Below are positions 16,599 through 22,753 of a stretch of 35,370 bases of DNA, piece by piece. The DNA is from an uncultured Pseudomonadota bacterium. Its GTDB lineage: Bacteria > Myxococcota_A > Polyangia > HGW-17. Position 1 is the first letter of the stretch; every line of letters starts with the position of its first letter. The position numbers and the translations under genes were made by a program. The stretch spans positions 1 through 35,370 of the forward strand of contig CALKWH010000148.1 of assembly GCA_938004375.1 (NCBI GenBank), given 5' to 3'. A model generated the notes under the pieces. That model was not told the DNA's origin. It did not search any database and saw only the letters and a list, made by a program, of their open reading frames with translations.

Positions 16599-16634
16599 AT
16601 TATTTATGGCGCAATACAGGTAAAAAACATATAT

Positions 16635-16646
16635 CACATATATGTG
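16635..16646 (+). promoter_or_regulatory. Perfect 12-bp palindrome next to the ribosome binding site
   Basis: CACATATATGTG is a perfect palindrome and ends beside the TGGAG that serves the start at 16659. A bound protein or an RNA hairpin here could control entry of RNA polymerase or ribosomes. Confidence 0.4.
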
Positions 16647-16658
16647 TGGAGATTATAT

Positions 16659-17705
16659 ATGGAGACTAGCCGTACATCTCATCATGATGTCCTGACAGGC
16701 AGCATCTCCCTGACCAACGTGTCGGATCTGATCCAGTTCATTGGGATGAGCGGAAAGACCGGGGAGTTGGTGCTCCGCAACGACCATACCGGCGAAGATG
16801 GGCGCCTTTACTTTGCCAATGGCCAACTGCATTGCGTGCTCGCCGGGGAGCGCGCAGGGTTGGAAGGTCTCGCGCACATCATTTGCTGGGAGAGCGGCCA
16901 GTTCTTTTTCTCCCAGGACGTCCACAGCCCTTGTTCCAATGTGGAGATGCCGCTCAACCACGCCATCATGGAAGCGGCCCGCCTGGCCGACGAGACGGGC
17001 GGCACCGCCGGCTTCGAGGAGAGTTTGTTCGACGCCCTCGATGACGATTCATTGTTCGACGGCTTCTGTGAGGAACCACCGACCCTGAAGCAGCAAGCTC
17101 AACGGCGGGCTACTGCGGAGATGAAAAAAGCGGAGGCCAAGGAAAACCTCAAGGAGGTTCTCTCCACCTTGCCGCACGGGTTCGGACCCACCCCCCGGCT
17201 CAACTCCTGGTCGGCCTCTTGGCGGGCCATCCGGGAGAAGGACCCATCTGGAGCCAAGACACCGTCTCCCTCGTCGCAGGACCCCGTCGTAGAGAATTCT
17301 GAAACACCTGTTGTACCTCCCACTAACCCTGAAAGGAGAGAGGAACACATCATGAGAGAGTCAACCGAAATTTTGAGTGATCTGTTGAAAGTCCCTGGTG
17401 TAGATGCCGTGGTGGTCGCCGGTCGAGACGGGTTCATCATCGAGGCCGCCGGCAGTTCCAACCGCGTCAACATCGACGACCTCGGCGCCGCCATCGCGAA
17501 CACGATCAACGGCATCGAGGAGATGGGCACCGAGCTCAACGTGAACAAGTTCAACGACCTGTTCATCGAGTACGGTCGCGCGGTGATCATGTGCAAGCCG
17601 GTGGGGGACGCCATCGCCGCCATCATCACCCCGGACGCGTCCAAGTTGGGCATCATCCGGCACAAGGCGAGCAAACTGTTCGATGAACTGAAGGAAATCT
17701 TCTAA
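16659..17705 (+). CDS. DUF4388 (PATAN)-roadblock/LC7 protein
   Basis: This 348-residue cytosolic protein joins a DUF4388/PATAN domain (about residues 10-115: TGSISLTNVSDLIQFIGM, KTGELVLRN, GRLYFANGQLHCV) to a charged, Pro-rich linker (about 140-231) and a roadblock/LC7 domain (232-348). Roadblock domains form dimers that bind or regulate NTPases, as MglB does for MglA. DUF4388 domains are found in many myxobacterial signalling proteins. The start at 16659 has GTGGAG before it; an in-frame GTG at 16644 has none. The roadblock part has its own ribosome binding site and ATG (17352), so this may be two genes fused in frame. It is first in a seven-gene run with 11- and 13-base gaps to its followers. 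Confidence 0.8.
   Translation: METSRTSHHDVLTGSISLTNVSDLIQFIGMSGKTGELVLRNDHTGEDGRLYFANGQLHCVLAGERAGLEGLAHIICWESGQFFFSQDVHSPCSNVEMPLNHAIMEAARLADETGGTAGFEESLFDALDDDSLFDGFCEEPPTLKQQAQRRATAEMKKAEAKENLKEVLSTLPHGFGPTPRLNSWSASWRAIREKDPSGAKTPSPSSQDPVVENSETPVVPPTNPERREEHIMRESTEILSDLLKVPGVDAVVVAGRDGFIIEAAGSSNRVNIDDLGAAIANTINGIEEMGTELNVNKFNDLFIEYGRAVIMCKPVGDAIAAIITPDASKLGIIRHKASKLFDELKEIF
17352..17705 (+). CDS. Nested or separate roadblock/LC7 protein (internal start)
   Basis: The in-frame ATG at 17352 is preceded by AAGGAG (17333-17338) and AGAGG (17339-17343), and yields a 117-residue protein of typical stand-alone roadblock length: GVDAVVVAGRDGFIIEAAG, then IDDLGAAIANTINGIEEMG and LGIIRHKASKLFDEL. 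Just upstream, in another frame, TAA (17324) and TGA (17330) sit like the stop codons of an earlier gene. This mirrors the stop-ribosome binding site-ATG joints of the next genes. Either both proteins are made, or a frameshift has fused two genes. Confidence 0.55.
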   Translation: MRESTEILSDLLKVPGVDAVVVAGRDGFIIEAAGSSNRVNIDDLGAAIANTINGIEEMGTELNVNKFNDLFIEYGRAVIMCKPVGDAIAAIITPDASKLGIIRHKASKLFDELKEIF

Positions 17706-17716
17706 GGAGGTAGGCC

Positions 17717-18232
17717 ATGTCAATCCCGTTCGAGATCAAGTTCGACGAGAACACGTACCGGCACCACGTCGAAGGCGTCACGATGGTCATGCATTGCCAT
17801 CATTACATGAGCCTCACCACCAAGCTCGCCGATTCCCTGGAGGACATGGGTGGTGTGAAGATCCTGCGCGAGTCCGCGGAGGACGCCATTCGCGAGCTCC
17901 TCGACGCCTATTTCAAGGCCCACAACATCTCCGGCTCCGGCGAGCGCCTGAACACCGGCCGCGAGATGTACTCGGTGCTGGGGCTGGGCAAACTGGAGGT
18001 CTTCGGCAACGACGGCGGCGGCGAGGTCAAGGTCCTGCGCTCCCATGTCGACGAAGGCTGGGTGCAGAAGTTCGGCAAGAGCTCGAAGTTCGTCAACCAC
18101 TTCACCTGCGGTTACCTGGCCGCCATGTTCGCCGCGGCCTTTGGCCGTCCGGCGCGTTCCTTCAATGTCTACGAAACCGCGAGTCTGGCCATGGGAGAAC
18201 CCGAGGGCAAGATCATCGTGAAGGCCAATTAA
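17717..18232 (+). CDS. V4R-like small-molecule-binding protein, first copy
   Basis: This 171-residue cytosolic protein looks like a member of the V4R (4-vinyl reductase) / ATC-hydrolase-like group, whose domains bind small ligands. The signature lies in the second half: NHFTCGYLAAMFAAAFGRP (C131) and then FNVYETASLAMGEPEGKIIV, where V4R proteins have 'v-x-E-x-x-C-x-a-x-G-x-x-x-C-x-f'; the cysteines of that pattern are absent. Near the N terminus is MHCHHY (residues 25-30), a potential metal or heme site. The stop of the preceding gene runs into AAGGAGG before the start at 17717. Neighbours suggest a sensor for the roadblock/ParA module; ligand unknown. Confidence 0.65.
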   Translation: MSIPFEIKFDENTYRHHVEGVTMVMHCHHYMSLTTKLADSLEDMGGVKILRESAEDAIRELLDAYFKAHNISGSGERLNTGREMYSVLGLGKLEVFGNDGGGEVKVLRSHVDEGWVQKFGKSSKFVNHFTCGYLAAMFAAAFGRPARSFNVYETASLAMGEPEGKIIVKAN

Positions 18233-18245
18233 GGAGGCAACTGCC

Positions 18246-18830
18246 ATGACCGTCATGAGAGACAAAGTCGTGAAAGCGCTGGTCGAACTGGAAGTCCGGG
18301 GCGACGAGAACGGCCTGATGCCGGGCTACAACGTCCTGGTGAACTTCCTGCCGACGAGCTTCTGGAACACCTTCGCCGAGCGGATGCTCAACGCCGCGCC
18401 GGCCGACAAAAAGGACCAAGTCCGCGCCGGTCTGTACCAGTGCGCCCAAGAGTGCGGCTACCACACCGGCTGGGGCATCATCAACTCTGACGAGTTCCAG
18501 TCCGTCGTCATGCCCATGGTCACCGAGGGGGCCAAGGACGTGCTGCGCGGCGCCTTCGCGGTCTTCACCGCCTGGGGCTGGGCCAAGTCCGGCGTCGTTC
18601 AGATCAAGGACAGCGAGCGCATGGTCATCCGCGCGCAGGACTATTACGAGCAAGACATCAAGAGCACCAACGAGAAGATGGGCTTCATGGTCAAGGCCGT
18701 CTCTGGCGCATTCTTTGATCTCGCCTTCGGAGCAAAGTACCCGGACGGCCTCGGCACCTTCGTGTGCGAGCAGACCAAGGGCATCGAGGTGGGCGACGAG
18801 TTCGGTGAGTTCGTCGTGACCAAAAAGTGA
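18246..18830 (+). CDS. V4R-like small-molecule-binding protein, second copy
   Basis: This 194-residue cytosolic protein appears distantly related to the previous one. CAQECGYHTGWGIINSDEF (C66, C70, H73) and FVCEQTKGIEVGDEFGEFV (C174, E175) fit the V4R/ATC-hydrolase pattern with an alpha/beta sensor fold. The spacing C-x3-C-x2-H suggests metal or heme binding, which is inference. The start at 18246 has GGAGG overlapping the previous stop, with an 8-base gap. It could pair with the upstream protein as a heterodimer. The gap to the next gene (73 bases to 18904) is the widest in the first part of the cluster. Confidence 0.65.
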   Translation: MTVMRDKVVKALVELEVRGDENGLMPGYNVLVNFLPTSFWNTFAERMLNAAPADKKDQVRAGLYQCAQECGYHTGWGIINSDEFQSVVMPMVTEGAKDVLRGAFAVFTAWGWAKSGVVQIKDSERMVIRAQDYYEQDIKSTNEKMGFMVKAVSGAFFDLAFGAKYPDGLGTFVCEQTKGIEVGDEFGEFVVTKK

Positions 18831-18903
18831 TTGAACCAGTCCGCCTGGGCGCGTGGCCGCGCGCGCCCAGGTGGGACCATCCGGAGACCTGGAAGTGATC
18901 AAC

Positions 18904-19824
18904 ATGTCCAAGAGCGTCGCACAGAACACCTCCATGTTGGATACTCTGATCGAGGCGTCCGATCACGGCTTCTCCGGATTGATCCGGGTGTTGAAAGACG
19001 AGGATCAGATCGGGGTCGTCATCATGCGCGGCGGTGAGGTGGCTTGGGCTGTCAGCAAATTCCAGAACGAGCACCTCGGCTCGTTCCTGGAACGTCTGGG
19101 CCAGATCAACCGGACCCAACTCCGGGAGGTGGAGCGCCAGTACCTGTCCCTCGCCAAGACCAAGAAGTTCGGTGCCATTCTGGAGGAGTCAGGCCTGTTG
19201 ACCAGGACACAGTTGAAATTTTTCATCAAACTGCATGTCCGCTCAGCGCTGATCAACTTGCTGGAAATGCCTGATGTGTCCGTCCTTACCAGCGGCGGTG
19301 ACATGAAGGTGGACGAAGATCTCACCTTCGCGATCCAGGAGATCCTGCCGGATTATTTCTCCCAGGTGGAGAACACGGAGGAGATGCAGATGCTGGCCTC
19401 CGTGGAGGATTACACCTTCGTGAACATCCGCTGCGCGAAGACGCGAGTCGAGAACCTCTTCTCCGACTTCTCCACGATGACGGGTTACCGGTACTCCGTG
19501 CTGGCCGACTTCGACGGCAACGTCCTCAATGCCCATTGGGACGAGAGGCTGGAGCACGAGAACCTGAACTTCCCCCTGTTCTGGATCAAGTCACTATATA
19601 TGGCATCCATCAAGGCCAACATGGGCTCCCTGGATTACACCCATGTGGAGAGTGATCTCGGCGCCTGCGTCCTCAAGATGCTGCATCCGCGCCGACACAT
19701 TTTCCTTGGTGTGATGTTCGACAAGGATTGCAAACTGGGCGTGATCCGCCACAAAATCGTTTCTGCCATGCCGCGACTGCATGACTTCATTGCGTTGACG
19801 GCGGGCGTAGAGGTACTCTCATGA
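18904..19824 (+). CDS. Second DUF4388-like plus roadblock/LC7 protein
   Basis: This 306-residue cytosolic protein has a DUF4388/PATAN-like N-terminal part (about 10-155: FSGLIRVLKDEDQIGVVIMRGGEVAWAV in pieces, then a helical stretch with KFGAILEESGLLTRTQLKFF) and a C-terminal roadblock domain (about 165-300: YRYSVLADFDGNVLNAHW ... LGVIRHKIVSAMPRLHDF). The LG(V/I)IRHK phrase is shared with the roadblock domain of the first gene. An alternative GTG start at 18895 has a better GGAG at 18883-18886; both are possible. Its stop overlaps the ParA start by 4 bases, so the two are translationally coupled and probably act together. Confidence 0.75.
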   Translation: MSKSVAQNTSMLDTLIEASDHGFSGLIRVLKDEDQIGVVIMRGGEVAWAVSKFQNEHLGSFLERLGQINRTQLREVERQYLSLAKTKKFGAILEESGLLTRTQLKFFIKLHVRSALINLLEMPDVSVLTSGGDMKVDEDLTFAIQEILPDYFSQVENTEEMQMLASVEDYTFVNIRCAKTRVENLFSDFSTMTGYRYSVLADFDGNVLNAHWDERLEHENLNFPLFWIKSLYMASIKANMGSLDYTHVESDLGACVLKMLHPRRHIFLGVMFDKDCKLGVIRHKIVSAMPRLHDFIALTAGVEVLS

Positions 19825-20639
19825 GCGCCAGCATCATCTCTTTCGTCAGCGCGAAGGGTGGAACCGGCAAGACCACCACGGCACTGAACCTGTCCGTGGC
19901 TTTCGCCGAACGTGGCAAGAAGACCCTCCTCTTCGATCTTGATCCAATGGGATCCATCGGCTTCTCCCTCGCACGAGGAGACAGGGAGTGGGAGGGGTTC
20001 GTCGAGCACTTGCTCAAGCGCGTCCCCATCGAGAATGTCATCGTCCAGACAAAACTGGAGAACCTGCACATCCTGCCGCGGGGACGCATGGCACCTTTCG
20101 ACGTATGTTCCTACGAGAGGCTCATCCACTCCTCCAAGGCTCTGGCAAACACCCTCTTCGGCGTCCTGAGTCAGTATGATTTGATCATCCTGGACACGCC
20201 CTCCGGGCTCGGCATGGTGACGACGGCGGCTCTCGAGGCGTCCAGTTTCGCGGTCGTCGCCTTGCAGGCCGAACCACTCTCCTTGCGCTCGATCGGCCAG
20301 ACCCTGGCGCTCGTCGATAGAGTACAGAAAACCAAAAACCCCAACCTGAAGCTGCTTGGCTTGTTGCCGACCATGGTCGACCTGGCGAACCCTGCGTCAC
20401 GGGCGATCCATCACACCATCTCCACATCCTTCGACGGCGTCCTGGAGGCCTTCACACCACGCTCGGCCCAATTTATCGAAGCCAGCGAGAAGGGCATCCC
20501 GCTGAGCTTCCTCGGGGGACGTCGCACCCAGGAGATGAACCGCTTCTCCTCGCTCGCGGCGGAGTTGGAAGGTCGCATCGAGGAGCTCAATGGAAAGACG
20601 GGAGGCCAGAATGACTACTCTCAACGCACCCTGGTTTGA
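19821..20639 (+). CDS. ParA/MinD-family ATPase
   Basis: This 272-residue P-loop ATPase has the deviant Walker A KGGTGKTT (K12 signature and K17), Walker A' LLFDLDPMGS (D39, D41) and Walker B LIILDTPSG (D125). ParA proteins dimerise on ATP and form gradients on DNA or membrane to place cargo. The usual Gln of DxDPQG is Met here. No membrane-targeting C-terminal helix of the MinD type is evident. The gene lies between two roadblock genes, overlapping the first by 4 bases and the next by 29. It is not next to a ParB gene, an origin or flagellar genes, so cargo other than chromosomes is likely. Confidence 0.9.
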   Translation: MSASIISFVSAKGGTGKTTTALNLSVAFAERGKKTLLFDLDPMGSIGFSLARGDREWEGFVEHLLKRVPIENVIVQTKLENLHILPRGRMAPFDVCSYERLIHSSKALANTLFGVLSQYDLIILDTPSGLGMVTTAALEASSFAVVALQAEPLSLRSIGQTLALVDRVQKTKNPNLKLLGLLPTMVDLANPASRAIHHTISTSFDGVLEAFTPRSAQFIEASEKGIPLSFLGGRRTQEMNRFSSLAAELEGRIEELNGKTGGQNDYSQRTLV

Positions 20640-21279
20640 TTTGGACCTGGCCATCGATCTGAGCCGTCGTCTGGCGCGCCTGGAGATGGAACCAGGTGTG
20701 CCCAGGCCATCCCCCGAAAGCCATGAATACGTGGCGTTCGACCTGAACCTCGTGGAGGGTTTTTCGGAAGTCCCTGTCCATCTGCCGGCCTTTTCCGATG
20801 GCCAGAAAGAACAGATCGAACCGTACCTGAACCCCGAAGAGACCACCGTCTCCGAACCACAGCCAGCCTCGGCGACCGACCCCGCGACCTCCGCGACGGA
20901 GTTGAAGAACCAGCGCTTCGACTCCTGGGAGCAGTGCGTCATGTGGTGCAACCAGGTCACCGGCGCTGCCGCCTCCTTCGTCATCGACTCCCAGGGGTTC
21001 ATCATCGCCAACTATGGCCGCATACCGGCGGACGGTCTCGACGGCATCGGCGCCGAGTTGTGCTACGCCATCGAGATGCTCAACAAGATCTCCCCCGGAT
21101 TTGGCAAGGTGGCCTGGGTCGATCTGGACTACGACAACAGCCGCATAGTGGGTTTCCAGGCCGGTATCGACGAGGGATCACCCTTCATCCTGGGGTTCAT
21201 CTCCCCGAACTCCAGCTATTTCTCCCAGAAGATCAACATCTCCCGCACCGTCAACTCCAATCTGCCCACCATCATGTGA
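20611..21279 (+). CDS. Roadblock/LC7 protein with N-terminal extension
   Basis: This 222-residue cytosolic protein has a variable, acidic and Pro-rich first half (about 1-95) and a roadblock-like domain from about residue 100: WEQCVMWCNQVTGAAASFVIDSQGFIIANYG, then DGIGAELCYAIEMLNKI and SPFILGFISPNSSYFSQKI. The 'aaFVID-x-x-GFIIA' strand-turn-strand is the roadblock hallmark. GGGAGG supports the start at 20611 rather than 20590. It begins inside the end of the ParA gene, another sign of coupled translation. It is the third roadblock domain of the cluster. Confidence 0.75.
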   Translation: MTTLNAPWFDLDLAIDLSRRLARLEMEPGVPRPSPESHEYVAFDLNLVEGFSEVPVHLPAFSDGQKEQIEPYLNPEETTVSEPQPASATDPATSATELKNQRFDSWEQCVMWCNQVTGAAASFVIDSQGFIIANYGRIPADGLDGIGAELCYAIEMLNKISPGFGKVAWVDLDYDNSRIVGFQAGIDEGSPFILGFISPNSSYFSQKINISRTVNSNLPTIM

Positions 21280-21315
21280 GACTTGCGTCTGTCCACTCTC
21301 TGAGGGAAGATGCTC

Positions 21316-22122
21316 ATGCCCGTGGAAGGGGAACGGACCACCGTCCCTCTGGACGCTCATGAGCGCAGGTCCGGGCGATACCGGAAGGAGATGAGGATGC
21401 CGGACGTCAGGCTCGTCGAACTGGGCAAGGCCGTCGGCCCCATTCCTCTCGTCAGGATCGGACACAAGTTCATCCAGACATTGGAGGCCCACCGAGAGAA
21501 CCTGTTGAAGGTGGGATGGACGGACGAACGGACCGAGTCGGTGAGGCAGGCTTGGCGGGAATGGGCAGAATCGCAGGAAGCCTCCAACGGTGACGCAGGA
21601 CAGATCATGTCCAGCCTGGAGGAGGCCGCCGTCGTCGCCGAGACCCGGGATCTGATTCGGCATCTCCATGAGGTCCTGCGTCAGATCTCGCACCTGAACC
21701 CTGCCGCCCGGATCGATCTCCAGGCATTCTCCATCTCCGGTCATGTCCTTCACACCGCCTCCGGCCTTTTTACCTACCTGGCAGAGATCCTCCCCCTCGT
21801 CCGAAACCTGGACGACCAGCTCCGGGTCTTTCGGCATGCCCCTGATTCACGACGGCTGGAGTCGGCGGTGGGCCAACTCTCGGCCTTCCTGGCACCGGGA
21901 CAGCACCCGATCGACGAGGCTCCAGCTGAGTCCATGCGCGGACTCGAGCTCAAGGGCAGGCTGGTGTCTTTGTTGCGGGAGGTCACCGGGGTCCTCGCGG
22001 CGGCCGGAATCCCGTTGGACGAGGTGGGCGGGGAGAACGATCTCTCCTGTCTGTTGCCGGACGCCGAAGGCCCGGTTAATAGACGTGCCGGGGTCTCCCC
22101 AGAGCCGCATCCCCTGATTTGA
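21316..22122 (+). CDS. Helical cytosolic protein at the end of the roadblock cluster
   Basis: I do not recognise this 268-residue protein. It is rich in predicted helices, for example ARIDLQAFSISGHVLHTASG and RNLDDQLRVFRHA, with charged N- and C-terminal stretches and no signal or membrane segment. GAGGGAA at 21302-21308 best fits the start at 21316; 21310 is also in frame. It lies 36 bases after the third roadblock gene, so it probably belongs to the same operon as an adaptor or output protein. No catalytic motif is visible. Confidence 0.65.
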   Translation: MPVEGERTTVPLDAHERRSGRYRKEMRMPDVRLVELGKAVGPIPLVRIGHKFIQTLEAHRENLLKVGWTDERTESVRQAWREWAESQEASNGDAGQIMSSLEEAAVVAETRDLIRHLHEVLRQISHLNPAARIDLQAFSISGHVLHTASGLFTYLAEILPLVRNLDDQLRVFRHAPDSRRLESAVGQLSAFLAPGQHPIDEAPAESMRGLELKGRLVSLLREVTGVLAAAGIPLDEVGGENDLSCLLPDAEGPVNRRAGVSPEPHPLI

Positions 22123-22145
22123 AAAGGAAGATGAAATTGCGCAGG

Positions 22146-22159
22146 TCCGGTGTTCCGGA
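22146..22159. terminator. Small hairpin between convergent genes
   Basis: TCCGG, a 4-base loop and CCGGA lie between the end of the roadblock cluster and the end of the Asn-repeat lipoprotein gene. G-T pairs may lengthen the stem. No U tract follows. Confidence 0.3.
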
Positions 22160-22165
22160 TTGCAG

Positions 22166-22582
22166 TTACTTCGCCATGCAGTGGTTGGTCCAGCAGTCGT
22201 CTTCGCAGGTGGCGAACTCGGTGCACTCCTCGGCCATGCAGGTGGGCATGCACAGGAAATAGGCGTCGGAGTCGGCGCACTCGGTCTGGTACTCGGGGTT
22301 GTCGATGAAGCCGGTCTCGCAGGTGGCCTGATCTTCCCAACCCCAGCCGCCGCAGGACATCACCTTCGTGCAGACGGTCACCACGGTCTCGGGCGTCACG
22401 TTGTTGACGTTGTTCACGTTGTTCAGGTTGTTGACGTTGTTCAGATTGTTCAGGTTGTTGACGTTGTTGACGTTGTTCACGTTGTTTGCATTGTTGGTGG
22501 TCTTTTTGTCGTCGTCGTCGCAGGCGACCCCCAGGACGGCGACAAGAAGGATCATCGGGAAGAATAAGTATTTCCGGTTCAT
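22166..22582 (-). CDS. Lipoprotein with Asn-rich repeat and Cys-rich domain
   Basis: This 138-residue lipoprotein has lipobox GVAC (C21) followed by four Asp residues. Residues about 29-62 are almost all NNV, NNL or NNA units. The C-terminal 75 residues hold ten cysteines (for example VCTKVMSCGGWGW, CMPTCMAEECTEFATCEDDC), probably forming disulfides as a small surface domain. The Asn linker would be a flexible spacer away from the membrane. AGGAGAG precedes the start at 22582. Related linkers occur in the lipoprotein at 201. Function unknown. Confidence 0.85.
   Translation of the reverse strand: MNRKYLFFPMILLVAVLGVACDDDDKKTTNNANNVNNVNNVNNLNNLNNVNNLNNVNNVNNVTPETVVTVCTKVMSCGGWGWEDQATCETGFIDNPEYQTECADSDAYFLCMPTCMAEECTEFATCEDDCWTNHCMAK
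22395..22497 (-). repeat. 9-bp tandem repeat coding for Asn-Asn-X
   Basis: On the minus strand a nine-base unit of the type AACAACGTC, with GTG, CTG and ATC variants at the third codon, repeats about eleven times. It is inside the lipoprotein gene at 22166. Length changes keep the reading frame. Confidence 0.85.
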
Positions 22583-22673
22583 TTGCTCTCTCCTCTCGTA
22601 GCCGAAAATTGCAACTTTTCCTCATTGAAGTCAAGAATTCGATAACAAAACGATGCCCCGGGAGATCCTTCTC

Positions 22674-22702
22674 TTGACATCTGCCCGGAGCCTTCATACC
22701 AA
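22674..22702 (+). promoter_or_regulatory. Putative promoter of the Na/Pi cotransporter
   Basis: TTGACA (22674-22679), 17 bases, then TACCAA (22697-22702), a poor -10 box. On the other strand a TTGACT box at 22629-22634 could serve the Asn-repeat lipoprotein. Confidence 0.35.
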
Positions 22703-22753
22703 TGACCGATTGGATGAAGACACCGGCGCAAGGTGCCGGGTTCAGGAGATCGC

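Larger units (their letters stand above)
16167..16658. other. AT-rich divergent spacer, 492 bases
   Basis: This is the only gap of more than 300 bases. Between about 16250 and 16658 it is very AT-rich compared with its GC-rich surroundings, with long A/T runs at 16437-16500. It holds a hairpin in the desulfurase leader, a promoter candidate, and two inverted repeats before the roadblock cluster. I see no convincing gene in it. The minus-strand open frame that reaches 16439 lacks a ribosome binding site. Confidence 0.8.

Noticed and set aside
22395..22497. CRISPR-like regular repeats
   Set aside because: Unit is 9 bp without spacers and it codes for Asn-Asn-X; it is a coding microsatellite.
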